Positions 41,470 through 51,964 are shown, counted from the first letter of the stretch. The stretch is 64,000 bases of DNA from Poriferisphaera corsica (GCF_007747445.1 NZ_CP036425.1:2092175-2156174); one strand, 5' to 3'. Notes: generated from the sequence alone by a model not told the origin. Made by a program: numbers and translations.

Positions 41470-41646
41470 TTATTCGCCATCACGGTTTTCTAGAATCTTC
41501 TTGCGAAGCTCCTGTGCCATATTCTTCACGTCCTGCATCTGCTTGCGAACGCGAGTACCTGCAGCTTTGTTGCCGCCAGCTGCTTTACGGATGTCATCTT
41601 CTACAGATGCGACCAAATTTTTAAGTTGTTCATATGTTTCGAGCAT
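41470..41646 (-). CDS. Short histone H1-like protein (planctomycete/chlamydial type)
   Basis: 58 residues: 'YEQLKNLVASVEDDIRKAAGGNKAAGTRVRKQMQDVKNMAQELRKKIL' is one basic helical unit (family words split here). Such short H1/Hc1-like proteins are typical of planctomycetes and relatives and are thought to bind DNA. AGGAG stands 7 bases before the ATG at 41646. It lacks the long Lys/Ala tail of chlamydial Hc1. Confidence 0.8.
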   Translation of the reverse strand: MLETYEQLKNLVASVEDDIRKAAGGNKAAGTRVRKQMQDVKNMAQELRKKILENRDGE

Positions 41647-41827
41647 GCCAGTCTCCTGTTTGTTATTCTCAAATATCATACCGCCAGTGGCGTTTATGAG
41701 AAAATAGCGTACATATCTGTGTTAATTTCGGCAACTTCCACGATGCAATATTTTCAATACCCTTAGATAACTTTTCTTTTCTTGCAATAAAGGAATTCTC
41801 TACCTTAAACCCTCATTACACCTCAAT

Positions 41828-42370
41828 TTACTGGATTAAAGGCAGTACTTTTTTGAATCCTTCAGCCTTTGCATCACCCACCAGCTCAAATACTGCCGAC
41901 TCGACGGTCATCAATTCAATGCCACGCTGCTGAAATCGAGCGATTCCCGTATCCCAATCTAGCGGATTTCGCGAACCAATCGCATCAACGACAACCCCGA
42001 CATGATACCCGGCCGCTTTCAAATCCAAGCAGCTCTGCATCACACACACATGGGCCTCAACCCCCATCACCAAGACTGATTTGTAACCACCAGATTCAAT
42101 TACCCCCATCACCTTATCAGTACATGCACTGAATCTCGTCTTATCAATGATCACATCATTAGGTTCCAATTCATCTCGCACAACCTTAACAGTCTCACCC
42201 AAGCCTCTGGGATATTGCTGTGTTGTCACAACGCCAACTCCCAGAGCTTTCGCACACTTCAGCATGACCAAAGATCTAGCGAGTACACGCTCATGATCAT
42301 GCATTGCTGGCAACAACTTCTCTTGTAGATCAACGACCAGTAATGCTGTTTTGTCTATTACAAATTTCAA
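41828..42370 (-). CDS. Isochorismatase-family cysteine hydrolase
   Basis: 180 residues with the Asp-Lys-Cys triad: 'LLVVDLQEKL', 'IDKTRFSACTD' and 'VMGVEAHVCVMQSCLDL'. Members hydrolyse amides or vinyl ethers (nicotinamide, isochorismate, N-carbamoyl compounds); the substrate is undetermined. It follows the CobA-HemD gene by 26 bp and is probably cotranscribed. Confidence 0.9.
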   Translation of the reverse strand: MKFVIDKTALLVVDLQEKLLPAMHDHERVLARSLVMLKCAKALGVGVVTTQQYPRGLGETVKVVRDELEPNDVIIDKTRFSACTDKVMGVIESGGYKSVLVMGVEAHVCVMQSCLDLKAAGYHVGVVVDAIGSRNPLDWDTGIARFQQRGIELMTVESAVFELVGDAKAEGFKKVLPLIQ

Positions 42371-42396
42371 GATTCAGTCCTCTGTCAAGATACGTG

Positions 42397-43938
42397 CTAG
42401 TTGGTGCCCACATATTTCACGATCGAACTGACCAATCCGTCAATATTCGATTTTTTAGCTTCAAGATCAACTCGTACATTTAGTTGATTCGCCGTCTCGG
42501 TTGTAATACTTCCGATTGATGCAACTTTTACATGATCAAGCAGATGCTGTTTATTACCCAGTAGTTCAACCATGTTTTGCACCGTTGAGCTACTTGTAAA
42601 TGTAACCCAATCCACATCATTGTTTTCGAGTGCATTGATGACATCTGCGGGTAGCTGGTCTGTCCGTTTTGTTTCATAAGCCACCAGCTCTGTAACCTCA
42701 GCTCCCGCTTCTGTGAGCAATTGAGGTAACGCAGGTCGCGCAATATCAGCCCTTAATAACAGGACTTTACGGCCAGAAACGCCATGTTCAGCAATGAGCT
42801 CGCCAGCCAATGATTCAGCGATATAACGCGTTGGAACAAGATCAGCACGAATGTTCAAGTCCTGTTGCAATGCACGCTCTGTGGCATCACCAATCGCTGC
42901 AATTTTAACACCAGCCAAATGCCTCGCATCTAACTCTACAGCATCCAATCTTTCTGCGAGCGCCTTCACGCCATTGACACTCGTTAGTAATAGCCAATCG
43001 AACGCACCAATTTTCTTGATAGCATCATCAACAGCATCCCAACTCTCAGGTTCTTCAATTTCAATGGTTGGGGCTTCCAAAACCTCAGCTCCCAGTGCTG
43101 CGAGTTGATCTCGTAATACTGATACTTGCTGACGCGTTCTCGTGACAATAATTTTCTTTCCAAACAGTGGCCTATTCATGAAATAGTCTAGGCCCTCGCG
43201 TTCCAGCCCAACAACATCACCCACCACAATAATTGCAGGTGAACTAATCCCTGTTTGTTTTACGGTTTGAACAATATCACCAAGCGTCCCTTTGGCTCTG
43301 CGTTGTTTCGGATGAGTACCCCATTGAACGAGTGCGATAGGCGTGTGTTTAGGCAAATCTGCCTCATGAAGCGTGTCGCAAATTAACTCCAAGCGCCCAA
43401 CGCCCATATAGAAGCAGACCGTGCCCCCTGCCCTGATCATCCCAGCGAGCGCACCGTAATCCACCGCTGTTTTATCCTTCGTTGGATCTTCATGTCCAGT
43501 CACGAATGTGACCGTGCTTGAAATCTCTCTGAAAGTCACCGGTATCCCGGCTGCCCCCGGAGCAGCGATCCCGCTCGTTACCCCCGGCACGATCTCGCAG
43601 CTTACCCCACGTTCCGCCAGGTAGATTGCTTCCTCAGCACCTCTCCCAAACAAATATGGGTCGCCACCTTTTAATCGGACTACAAATTTTCCCTCACGAG
43701 CTTTCGATACCAGAACATCATTGATCTCGTCCTGCGTCATTTTGTGGTTTTTAGCCCGCTTTCCTACATCAATAAGCTCTGCATAATCGGACACTGAATC
43801 CAATAACACCGGATTTGCGAGCGCATCAAAAACCACAACATCAGCATTTGCAAGATGTTGCATACCTTTTACGGTGATCAGCCCCGGTTCCCCCGGACCC
43901 GCGCCAACCAAACTTACATGGCCATTATTTTTCTGCAT
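42397..43938 (-). CDS. Uroporphyrinogen-III C-methyltransferase/synthase fusion (CobA-HemD)
   Basis: 513 residues. The first about 250 are SAM-dependent uroporphyrinogen III methyltransferase: 'VSLVGAGPGEPGLITVKG', 'VRLKGGDPYLFGRGAEEA', 'VPGVTSGIAAPGAAGIPVT'. The rest is uroporphyrinogen III synthase: 'KKIIVTRTRQQVSVLRDQL', 'LLTSVNGVKAL', 'VDWVTFTSSSTVQNM'. The fusion makes uro'gen III and its dimethyl product precorrin-2 for siroheme and cobalamin. An ATG at 43950 would add four residues. Confidence 0.95.
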   Translation of the reverse strand: MQKNNGHVSLVGAGPGEPGLITVKGMQHLANADVVVFDALANPVLLDSVSDYAELIDVGKRAKNHKMTQDEINDVLVSKAREGKFVVRLKGGDPYLFGRGAEEAIYLAERGVSCEIVPGVTSGIAAPGAAGIPVTFREISSTVTFVTGHEDPTKDKTAVDYGALAGMIRAGGTVCFYMGVGRLELICDTLHEADLPKHTPIALVQWGTHPKQRRAKGTLGDIVQTVKQTGISSPAIIVVGDVVGLEREGLDYFMNRPLFGKKIIVTRTRQQVSVLRDQLAALGAEVLEAPTIEIEEPESWDAVDDAIKKIGAFDWLLLTSVNGVKALAERLDAVELDARHLAGVKIAAIGDATERALQQDLNIRADLVPTRYIAESLAGELIAEHGVSGRKVLLLRADIARPALPQLLTEAGAEVTELVAYETKRTDQLPADVINALENNDVDWVTFTSSSTVQNMVELLGNKQHLLDHVKVASIGSITTETANQLNVRVDLEAKKSNIDGLVSSIVKYVGTN

Positions 43939-44057
43939 TTTTTTTATCACACGTCATAAACCTTACCGGATATTACGCCGATGCCAGTTATAACGGATCA
44001 CGGCTGATCCTTCACATTTGTGCCCGGTACGGATGCTTTAAAAGGAGATCCCAAACC

Positions 44058-44432
44058 ATGTCAACTCAGCACACGCTTAAACTTATTGACGATTCCGCCA
44101 TTGAGCCTGATTCCTATCTCTTCGATCGTCGCCGCTGCATGCGTCGTCGTGCTTCAGGCCATGTCACCGCCGTGTCCACGCCAGACGACCACTTCGAGAG
44201 CCCTAAGCGGATTCGTCCGCTCCAGCTCGTTGATTCTTCTGAAACAGGCATCGGTGCGTTTTCACACGAGCCGATTGAACTTGGTTCACGCATTGTGATG
44301 TTCTTTCCACCGCATGGCAACGAAAAAGGTTTCGACATGGTCGGCAGCGTTGTGCGATGTATTAAGAACGACAAAGGCTACCGAATCGGTATCCAGCTAA
44401 AAGCATGTGCCACACCAGTCTCAGCTGCGTAA
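44058..44432 (+). CDS. PilZ-domain protein (c-di-GMP binding)
   Basis: 124 residues with the basic switch 'FDRRRCMRRRASG' and 'LVDSSETGIGAFS', matching RxxxR and (D/N)xSxxG of PilZ. It would sense cyclic di-GMP. AAGGAG lies about 10 bases before the ATG, and a strong terminator follows, so it is monocistronic. Confidence 0.85.
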   Translation: MSTQHTLKLIDDSAIEPDSYLFDRRRCMRRRASGHVTAVSTPDDHFESPKRIRPLQLVDSSETGIGAFSHEPIELGSRIVMFFPPHGNEKGFDMVGSVVRCIKNDKGYRIGIQLKACATPVSAA

Positions 44433-44467
44433 TCCACATTCAGATTCAAAATCTAAAATTTCCCACG

Positions 44468-44498
44468 ACGCTGAACAAGGATGCTCAGCGTTTTTTTT
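44468..44498 (+). terminator. Terminator after the PilZ gene
   Basis: Stem ACGCTGA/TCAGCGT with a 10-nt loop followed by eight T. Confidence 0.85.
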
Positions 44499-44550
44499 CC
44501 ACGAAATTGCATGTCGTATTACCAACTATGCATGGCATAGATACGAAGTT

Positions 44551-45108
44551 TTATTTCTGTAAAACTTGATCTATAGCAGCCTTCAAAACCTTACAACTCT
44601 CCTCCAAAGACTGCGGTATGACACGCACGTCGCCGACGACCTGCATGAAATTCACATCGCCCTCCCATCGCGGCACAACGTGGACGTGAACATGCCCAGG
44701 AACGCCCGCACCAGCACATCTACCTAGATTTATACCGATATTCACGCCTTGTGGGTTCATCGCAATCCGTACAGCTTTGTTCGCGATGTTGGTCATCTCG
44801 AATAGGTCTGAACGCTGTTCAATATTGAGATCATCAATGTCAGCTACATGATCGAAAGGTGCGATCAATAGGTGTCCATTACTGTATGGAAAGCGGTTAA
44901 GCATAATCAGACAACTGTGACTATGGTGCAGTACAAGTTGATCTTTTGGAAGCCCGCCAGTATCGTCTATCTCGGATGCTTCACACAAAAAGCATCGATT
45001 CGGCTTGGGTCCTTCAGTATTTTGGCGCGACGTTTGATCGCCCTCGCTTTCGAGGCTTTGAATGTAGGAGATTCGCCACGGTGCCCATAAATTCTTTTCG
45101 TTCATCAT
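44551..45108 (-). CDS. HIT-family nucleotide hydrolase/transferase
   Basis: 185 residues with the histidine triad 'PGHVHVHVVPRW' and the preceding 'GVNIGINLGRCAGAG', as in Ap4A phosphorylase-like HIT proteins. An N-terminal 'MNEKNLWAPWRISYI' and a Cys pair 'CFLCEA' match the bacterial group with an added zinc site. Start at 45108 or 45105 (two ATGs in tandem). Confidence 0.92.
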   Translation of the reverse strand: MMNEKNLWAPWRISYIQSLESEGDQTSRQNTEGPKPNRCFLCEASEIDDTGGLPKDQLVLHHSHSCLIMLNRFPYSNGHLLIAPFDHVADIDDLNIEQRSDLFEMTNIANKAVRIAMNPQGVNIGINLGRCAGAGVPGHVHVHVVPRWEGDVNFMQVVGDVRVIPQSLEESCKVLKAAIDQVLQK

Positions 45109-45322
45109 TGATACATTATCGTACGACTCACGATTCACAATCAATCATTGAATACCGTCCTGATAATTTCCTTTATCACATACTAGCTATCGCTATTCCG
45201 ATCGCTTAGTCCGCATATAACGGTTCTCGCGTTCAGGACATTCCCTCGTCTAACCGATGATACGTATGTCTCTGACTGCGTCAGGCACCCCATCGTGCCT
45301 TTTTGTGGATAAATAATCGCAA

Positions 45323-47929
45323 ATGATTTCTACACAACTTCTATCGTTACTCGGCGAAGTCCAAACTCCGCTCGCCAACGCTGCAAACACAGCCATGGCT
45401 CAAGGTGGAGGTTCTATGAACAGAACACTTCTCTTGATGATCGCGATCTTCGCCCCATTAACCACCGGACTCATCACCCTTTTCTACCCACGCAAACTCA
45501 TCACACCACGCGTGCTCACAGCGCTAGCTGGCACCGTTGTCTCATTCCTCATACTCCTCTCCTTCGATGTCCAACCCACCGATGCACCCACCGGCCCCAT
45601 CGCCTCCATTGATTGGATGCCGATACTCAACCTCAATTTCGCATTCCTCACCGATGGCTTAGGCCTCTTCTTCGCACTCCTTGTCTCAGGCATCGGCGCA
45701 CTGATCGTCCTCTATGCCCGCGGCTACTTTGGCCGTAACGAAGACGACCTTTACCGCTTCTACCCCACCCTCGGCTTCTTCACAACAGCCATGATCGGCG
45801 TCGTACTCGCTGATTACATGCTCCTCACCCTGCTCTTCTGGGAACTCACTTCCATTTCTTCATTCCTTCTCATTGGCTGGGATCGCTACGATAAGCACGC
45901 AGTCAAACTCGGTATGCAAGCCTTCGTCACCACAGGTATGGGCGGCATGGGCCTCTTTGGCGGCATCCTCCTTTTCGGTTCCACAACCGATGTCTGGACG
46001 TGGACAAATTTCATCCATTGGCTGCCAGAAAATACTCAGCTCTTAACCGACATCAACAACCCTGTTTTCTGGTCATTCATCTTGCTCTTCTTCGGAGCAG
46101 CCACGAAATCAGCCCAATTCCCTTGGCAATACTGGCTCCCAGGTGCAATGGCCGCACCAACGCCCGTCTCAGCATTCCTGCACTCCGCAACCATGGTTAA
46201 AGCAGGCGTCTTCCTCATTGGTCGACTTCTCCCTGTCTTCGGTGGCCTCCTCGTTGTCACAAATGGTGAAGCCGTCTTCCGAGCAGGCCTCGACATTTGG
46301 CCATGGCTCATCACCATCATCGGTGGCTTCACCATGGTGCTTGGTGCTCTTCTCTCCATCAACCAACACGACCTTAAACGCATTTTCGCATACACCACCG
46401 TCTCGCAGCTCGGCCTCCTCGTCTGCATGTACGGCCTCGGCTCTTTCTCATACACCTATGATGGCCAACTCTTCCAAAACCTCGACTACGACATCACACA
46501 AATCGCAAATCACGCTTTCTACAAAGCACCTCTCTTCATCATCGCCGGTGCACTTGGTCACGTCTTGTCACGTGACATCACAGACCTTAACGGTGCCATC
46601 AAAAAACACCCCGCGATGTGCATCACCCTCATCCTCGCCGCCTACGGCCTCGCCGCCGGTCCCGGCACCATCTCATTCCAAGCCAAAGAACTCTTTCTTT
46701 ACGCCATCTATCACCTCAAATACACCCCAGTCGGCAACTGGTGGATGCTCCTCATGGGTGCAGCCATCATCACCGCAACATGCAATGTTGCCATCTTCCT
46801 CCGCTTGACTACAACACTCATCGGCCTCCCTGGCGGTTACACAGCTGACCCAAACAAACACGAAACCGATCATCATCACCATGAACACGAACACACCGTC
46901 ATGGGCAAGATTTGGGCTTCAATGATCTGGGTTCCAGCCGCAGTGCTAGTCTCATTCCAATACGTCGGCGGCTTCTCACCTTCCACATGGATGCACTTCT
47001 TCGGCCCACTCGAATCCTACAACAACTACTTTGCAGTTGAATATCACGGCATCCCAACCTTCTGGTACGCCATCGCTTCCGGCATCTCGCACGGTAGCGT
47101 CCCACTCATGTGCTCAGGTATCGCCATCCTCTGTGGCATCATCCTCGGTTTCTCACCCATCTTCCGTGGTGTCGTTACTGACATCTGCGATAAGATCTAC
47201 CCATCTATCTACTGGTTAGCTGTCACCGGCGGCGGTCGCGCTTTCCGCACCATCCAAACCGGCAACATGCGGCACTATACCCTCCTCGTCCTCTCATTCT
47301 TTCTCATCATGTTCTACCTCATCACATACAACGACACCAACATGATCAACTCGGCCCTTGAGCAATTCGCATTCATCACCGAATTCAAGCCCGGCCTCTT
47401 CCTCGGCATCATTATCTGTGCCACCTCACTCGCACTTCCGCTCGTCTCTCACCGCATCATCCGCATCCTTCTCTTAGGCTCTTGCGGCTTCACCGTCGTC
47501 GCCATGTACCTCGTATACCAGGCACCCGACCTCGCACTCACACAACTAACATTCGAAATTATCTCTGTCGTCCTCTTCGTTCTGGTGATCAGGCTTCTAC
47601 CTCGTGATGTCCCCAAATCACGACCAAGCCCACTCTGGCGAATCCCCGTAGCAGCCCTCGCTGGTATCGCTTTTGGCTGGATGACTCTTGTCGCTGTTGG
47701 TGAAGATCCACTGACTAAAATCGGTGCATACTTCCCAATGAACACTTACGCTGCCGGTCTCGAAGACGTTTACAACCTCGGCAGAGGTGGCGGCGGCATG
47801 AACATCGTCAACGTCATACTCGTTGACTTCCGTGGCTTCGATACTCTCGGAGAAATCACCGTGCTTTCACTCGCAGCACTTGGCGTTTGGTCGCTGCTGC
47901 CCAGCCGTAGGAGTCGCAAATCAGCATGA
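45323..47929 (+). CDS. mrpA: Na+/H+ antiporter subunit A (Mrp/Mnh)
   Basis: 868 residues, about 20 membrane helices. The proton-translocating core resembles NuoL ('[17 protein letters not shown]', '[35 protein letters not shown]' in family words). The C-terminal MbhD/E-like part ends near '[19 protein letters not shown]'. A cytoplasmic or periplasmic loop carries a His-rich run ([12 protein letters not shown], about residues 513-525). The first 31 residues are Ala-rich and signal-like; an ATG at 45416 with GGAGG would be the alternative start. First gene of a seven-gene operon that exports Na+ and keeps pH. Confidence 0.95.
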   Translation: MISTQLLSLLGEVQTPLANAANTAMAQGGGSMNRTLLLMIAIFAPLTTGLITLFYPRKLITPRVLTALAGTVVSFLILLSFDVQPTDAPTGPIASIDWMPILNLNFAFLTDGLGLFFALLVSGIGALIVLYARGYFGRNEDDLYRFYPTLGFFTTAMIGVVLADYMLLTLLFWELTSISSFLLIGWDRYDKHAVKLGMQAFVTTGMGGMGLFGGILLFGSTTDVWTWTNFIHWLPENTQLLTDINNPVFWSFILLFFGAATKSAQFPWQYWLPGAMAAPTPVSAFLHSATMVKAGVFLIGRLLPVFGGLLVVTNGEAVFRAGLDIWPWLITIIGGFTMVLGALLSINQHDLKRIFAYTTVSQLGLLVCMYGLGSFSYTYDGQLFQNLDYDITQIANHAFYKAPLFIIAGALGHVLSRDITDLNGAIKKHPAMCITLILAAYGLAAGPGTISFQAKELFLYAIYHLKYTPVGNWWMLLMGAAIITATCNVAIFLRLTTTLIGLPGGYTADPNKHETDHHHHEHEHTVMGKIWASMIWVPAAVLVSFQYVGGFSPSTWMHFFGPLESYNNYFAVEYHGIPTFWYAIASGISHGSVPLMCSGIAILCGIILGFSPIFRGVVTDICDKIYPSIYWLAVTGGGRAFRTIQTGNMRHYTLLVLSFFLIMFYLITYNDTNMINSALEQFAFITEFKPGLFLGIIICATSLALPLVSHRIIRILLLGSCGFTVVAMYLVYQAPDLALTQLTFEIISVVLFVLVIRLLPRDVPKSRPSPLWRIPVAALAGIAFGWMTLVAVGEDPLTKIGAYFPMNTYAAGLEDVYNLGRGGGGMNIVNVILVDFRGFDTLGEITVLSLAALGVWSLLPSRRSRKSA

Positions 47930-48351
47930 CTTCCTTGATCCTTAAAACTGCAATGCGCCTTATCGTGCCTCTCGCTATGCTCTTCGCAGCATACATGGCA
48001 CTCAAAGGTCACAACGAACCCGGCGGCGGTTTCATCGGCGGCCTCATCGCCTCCGTCTCCCTCGCCCTATACCGTATGACCTATGGTGTGGATAGCTTCG
48101 ATAAACTCTTCCCCATTCACCCACGCATCCTCGTATTCGTCGGCCTCACCTGTGCCGTACTCACCGCGATCTTCCCGCTACTGCTCGGTCGCCCACTACT
48201 CACCTCATACGAACATTACCTCAATCTCGGCTTTGGCCAATCCGTACACTTCGTCACCGCCGCTATCTTTGACATCGGCGTCCTTCTCGTCGTCGTCGGC
48301 GTCTCCGTCGGCATGATCGACCGTCTCAGCAGGGAGGTAGAAAAGTCATGA
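47926..48351 (+). CDS. mrpB: Na+/H+ antiporter subunit B
   Basis: 141 residues, four helices, with the MnhB signature '[15 protein letters not shown]'. ATG overlaps the mrpA stop by 4 bp. Part of the membrane antiporter complex. Confidence 0.95.
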   Translation: MTSLILKTAMRLIVPLAMLFAAYMALKGHNEPGGGFIGGLIASVSLALYRMTYGVDSFDKLFPIHPRILVFVGLTCAVLTAIFPLLLGRPLLTSYEHYLNLGFGQSVHFVTAAIFDIGVLLVVVGVSVGMIDRLSREVEKS

Positions 48352-48815
48352 CCGCAGTTATTGCTATCTGTGTCGCCGTCGTCTTCGCCGTGAGTATCTA
48401 CATGATGCTCGGCCGCGAACTCATGGGACTCGCTATCGGCGTTTTCCTTATCGGCCATGCCGCAAACCTCTCCATCCTTGCGATGTCAGGATCACCGGTC
48501 CTGCAGCACACCAGCATGTCCGCTACACCAGAATTCAAAGCGCCGCCCATCCTCGAATCTTACGAAGACTCTAAAAGATGGGCCGCAGCGCAACCACTAA
48601 CTCTCGCAGAATCACACGCCATGACTGAAGAGCAACCACTCGACGTCATGGTCGATCCACTGCCCCAGGCGCTCATCCTGACCGCCATCGTCATCGGCTT
48701 CGCCGTCATGGGTTTCCTCCTCACACTCATCGTCCTCACACAGCGTCGTACCAAGACACTCCATGTCGACGACCTCGCTAAAATGAATTTGCCAACCCCT
48801 TCGAAGGCTCACTAA
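48348..48815 (+). CDS. mrpC: Na+/H+ antiporter subunit C
   Basis: 155 residues, NuoK-like with three helices ('[20 protein letters not shown]', '[20 protein letters not shown]'). It has an inserted hydrophilic loop of about 55 residues between helices 2 and 3 (roughly residues 45-100), longer than in short MnhC forms of about 115 residues. 4-bp overlap with mrpB. Confidence 0.92.
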   Translation: MTAVIAICVAVVFAVSIYMMLGRELMGLAIGVFLIGHAANLSILAMSGSPVLQHTSMSATPEFKAPPILESYEDSKRWAAAQPLTLAESHAMTEEQPLDVMVDPLPQALILTAIVIGFAVMGFLLTLIVLTQRRTKTLHVDDLAKMNLPTPSKAH

Positions 48816-48881
48816 CCCTCGATTAGACGTGGTCGCCGCGACCCCTTTATTCCTGACAATAAACTTTACAGAAGAAATACA

Positions 48882-50600
48882 ATGTCCGGTTCAGTTAACA
48901 ACTTAATCATCCTTTTCTGCGTCATCCCACTCGCAGCAGGATTGCTCAGCGTCCCCCTCGTCGGCCGCTCCTTCCCCAGCCGTGTCATCGGCACACTCTC
49001 CTTCGCATCAACTTTCCTACTCGCCGTCTACTTCCTTCTCAAAGGACACGCAGACAACGTTATCTATACCTCTCAGATGGGACAATGGAGCGCCCCTTTC
49101 GGCATCACCATCGTCTTCGACAACCTCTCAGGTCTCCTACTCGCCACCGCATCCGCCGTTGCACTTGGATCATACATCCACTCACATTCAACCAACGCAT
49201 CACACATTGAGCACGGCTACTTTCATCCCCTCATCCAACTCCTCATGTTTGGTGTCAACCTCTCATTCCTCACCGGTGACCTTTTCAACCTCTTCGTCGC
49301 ATTCGAAATCATGCTCATGGCTTCATACGCCCTGCTCACCATCGGCACCACTAAAAAACAAATGGCTCAGGCCTACAAATATGTCATGCTCAACCTCCTC
49401 GCATCCACCGTCTTCGTCATCGCCGCTGGCATGGCATACGGTATGCTCGGAACACTCAACATGGCGGACATGGCCCTCATCGTTAAAACCAAAATCGACT
49501 CTGGTGAAGGCCTTCCTACTGGCTTTACCGCTCTCGCACTCATGTTCCTCTTCGTCTTCGGACTCAAAGGCGCCTTCTTCCCGCTTTGGTTCTGGCTCCC
49601 CGATACCTACTACACCGTTCCGATCTCCATCGCCGGTCTTTTCGGCGGCATGCTTACCAAAGTCGGTGTCTATGCAGTCGTTAGAACCTTCCCGCTCATT
49701 TTCGCACAATCACTCGTAGGGGTACCTGAAGAGATCGCTGGGTCACTCGCAACCCGCGACACCATGCTCCTCATCATCGCCGTTTCCGCAGCATTCACCA
49801 TGTTCCTAGGCGTTCTCGGCGCCGTCTCGCAGCATGAAATCCGCCGCATCCTCTCCATCCACGTCATCTCGCAGGTCGGCTACATGGTCTTCGGCCTCGC
49901 CATCATGACCGGTTGGGCACTCGCAGGATGCATCTTCTACATGATTCAGCACATGGTGGTGAAGTGTTCTCTCTTCCTATGCTGCGGCATCATGGAAAAA
50001 CACGCAGGCACAGACGACCTCGACAAGCTTGGCGGCCTCCTCAAACGCGATACCAAACTCGCTGTTCTTTTCTTTGTCGCAGCCATGTCCCTCGTCGGTC
50101 TTCCACCACTCTCCGGCTTCTTCGGCAAAATGGTCATCATCTGGGAAGGCTGGAATAACAACCTCTGGTGGCTCTCCATCATCGGCCTGGCCACCGGTGC
50201 TCTCACACTTCTCTCAATGTTGAAAATTTGGTCATACGGTTTCTGGAATCCTACCCCAGCGAAGTATCCGCACCAGACCAACGCGAAAACGGTCATCGCA
50301 AGCTCGCGTTCCGGCTACCTCGGTATCTCAATGCTCGTCGTGTTAGCACTATTCCTCGGCTTCGGTGCTGGCCCTATCTACAAGTTAGCTGACCGAGCAG
50401 GCAATCAGCTCGTCAACCCCGAATACTACATCAATGCTGTTCTTCCGCCACAGAGAATCGAATTCATTAACCCCGAATTCGCTCAAAAACTTAAAGACAG
50501 CAAAAACGTGATCTATAAAACAAGCCCGTTGCATGATAACCTCGGGATTGTCAGTGAAATCCCAGTTATCTCAGCTGTATACAACAAGGAGGCCCACTAA
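48882..50600 (+). CDS. mrpD: Na+/H+ antiporter subunit D
   Basis: 572 residues, NuoN/NuoM-like channel. 'FEIMLMASYALLTIG', 'LKGAFFPLWFWLPDTYYTVP' and 'HMVVKCSLFLCCG' hold the Glu and Lys residues of the proton path. The 66-bp spacer before it is the only real gap in the operon. The C-terminal about 70 residues are hydrophilic. Confidence 0.95.
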   Translation: MSGSVNNLIILFCVIPLAAGLLSVPLVGRSFPSRVIGTLSFASTFLLAVYFLLKGHADNVIYTSQMGQWSAPFGITIVFDNLSGLLLATASAVALGSYIHSHSTNASHIEHGYFHPLIQLLMFGVNLSFLTGDLFNLFVAFEIMLMASYALLTIGTTKKQMAQAYKYVMLNLLASTVFVIAAGMAYGMLGTLNMADMALIVKTKIDSGEGLPTGFTALALMFLFVFGLKGAFFPLWFWLPDTYYTVPISIAGLFGGMLTKVGVYAVVRTFPLIFAQSLVGVPEEIAGSLATRDTMLLIIAVSAAFTMFLGVLGAVSQHEIRRILSIHVISQVGYMVFGLAIMTGWALAGCIFYMIQHMVVKCSLFLCCGIMEKHAGTDDLDKLGGLLKRDTKLAVLFFVAAMSLVGLPPLSGFFGKMVIIWEGWNNNLWWLSIIGLATGALTLLSMLKIWSYGFWNPTPAKYPHQTNAKTVIASSRSGYLGISMLVVLALFLGFGAGPIYKLADRAGNQLVNPEYYINAVLPPQRIEFINPEFAQKLKDSKNVIYKTSPLHDNLGIVSEIPVISAVYNKEAH

Positions 50601-51115
50601 TGAGTAGCCTCTTCCTGATGAACCTGCTCCTTGCTGGCATTTGGCTCGCACTCTCCAGCGAAGTGACATTCCTAAATGTCGCAATGGGCCTCATTATCGG
50701 CGCCCTCCTCATCGCACTCTACACACGCGCCCTTGGCCGTGATAACTATCTCCTCAAACTCATCCGTTTCCTCCTCTACTCAATCTACTTCCTGAAAATT
50801 CTCATCAAGGTCAACTTCCAAGTTGCCTATGAAGTCATCACGCCCGGCTACAAAATGTCGCCACGCATCATCCGCTACCCCGTCGAGGGACTCACCGATA
50901 TCCAGATCACAACACTCGCCAACTCCATCACCCTCACCCCCGGCACACTATCCGCTGACGTCGATGACAACGACCCCAACGGCAAATGCCTCTACATCCA
51001 CTGCATGTATGCACAGGATCGCAAAGAGGCTATCAGTGAATTAGATGAACTAAAAACCCGTATGTTATGGGAGGTGTTCGGTGTTCCTGAACATGAGCAA
51101 CCTAAATCTAGCTAA
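50600..51115 (+). CDS. mrpE: Na+/H+ antiporter subunit E
   Basis: 171 residues: two N-terminal helices and a soluble domain with 'NSITLTPGTLSADV' and 'LYIHCMYAQDR', both typical of MrpE. Shares one base with the mrpD stop (TAATG). Confidence 0.93.
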   Translation: MSSLFLMNLLLAGIWLALSSEVTFLNVAMGLIIGALLIALYTRALGRDNYLLKLIRFLLYSIYFLKILIKVNFQVAYEVITPGYKMSPRIIRYPVEGLTDIQITTLANSITLTPGTLSADVDDNDPNGKCLYIHCMYAQDRKEAISELDELKTRMLWEVFGVPEHEQPKSS

Positions 51116-51494
51116 CCTCCTGGCCGCTGCTCCGCAAGCCGCCGAGGCCGCCGCTGATGGCTTCCAGATGAGCAACAGCTTCGCGATCTATCTCCTCAAC
51201 CTCATCCTATGGGGCGGGACGATTTCGCTCGTTCTTGGCATCATCTTCTGCCTTCTGCGTATCCTCAAAGGCCCGCACATGGCAGACCGAGTTCTCGCAG
51301 CAGATACCCTCTCCATGCAGGTGCTCGGCCTCGTCGTCATCCTCACCATCGTGACCCGCGAATCCATGTACTTCGACGTCGTCCTCGGCGTTGCGATCAT
51401 CGGATTCGCATCAACCGTTGCATTCTCTCAATACATCGGTGCCCGCGCTGATGAAAAAATGCACGCCAAAGACAATAAGGAGACCAACTCATGA
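51093..51494 (+). CDS. mrpF: Na+/H+ antiporter subunit F
   Basis: 133 residues, three helices, with 'LRILKGPHMADRVLAADTL', the MrpF signature. It has an Ala-rich N-terminal extension of about 25 residues before the first helix (ANLLAAAPQAAEAAADG). ATG at 51093 overlaps mrpE by 23 bp; a GTG at 51081 is also possible. Confidence 0.92.
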   Translation: MSNLNLANLLAAAPQAAEAAADGFQMSNSFAIYLLNLILWGGTISLVLGIIFCLLRILKGPHMADRVLAADTLSMQVLGLVVILTIVTRESMYFDVVLGVAIIGFASTVAFSQYIGARADEKMHAKDNKETNS

Positions 51495-51937
51495 ATATGC
51501 TCTCCATCATTGCTGCAGCCAACGAAGCAGTAATTCACGCAGAAGATATCACAATGAACAATGATGCATTCATGGATTTTGTACTCTCTTCTATCCGTGA
51601 ATACGCCGCTGTCTTTTTCCTCTTCTGGGGCCTCTTCTTCATGTTCGTGGGCGCACTTGGCGTTTATCGCCTTCCAGATGTCTTCCACCGCATGCACGCG
51701 GCTTCCAAATGCTCAACCCTCGGCGTTCTCGGCCTCATGCTCGGTGTCATCCTCGCAGTCGGCACACTCTCCATCACAACCAAAGCAATTCTCACTGTTG
51801 TCTTTGCTTTTGCCGCCGTTCCCGTCGGCTCACACCTATTAGCAAAAGCCGCTCTCAAAGACGGCGCTCCCAAATGGTCTGGCACGATTACTGACGAATG
51901 GTCAAAATCACAAACCGCACCAACCGACATGGACTAA
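51491..51937 (+). CDS. mrpG: Na+/H+ antiporter subunit G
   Basis: 148 residues, three helices, with 'GALGVYRLPDVFHRMHAASKCSTLG', the MrpG signature (family words). The N-terminal 30 residues (MNMLSIIAAANEAVIHAEDI) are an extension like those of subunits A and F. 4-bp overlap with mrpF. A terminator follows. Confidence 0.92.
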   Translation: MNMLSIIAAANEAVIHAEDITMNNDAFMDFVLSSIREYAAVFFLFWGLFFMFVGALGVYRLPDVFHRMHAASKCSTLGVLGLMLGVILAVGTLSITTKAILTVVFAFAAVPVGSHLLAKAALKDGAPKWSGTITDEWSKSQTAPTDMD

Positions 51938-51964
51938 CTCAATCAATCAAAGAGCTAAATCCAA

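Noticed and set aside
46036-46455. Long minus-strand frames opposite mrpA and mrpD
   Set aside because: They are by-products of C-ending codons in the membrane-protein genes; no homologous motifs.
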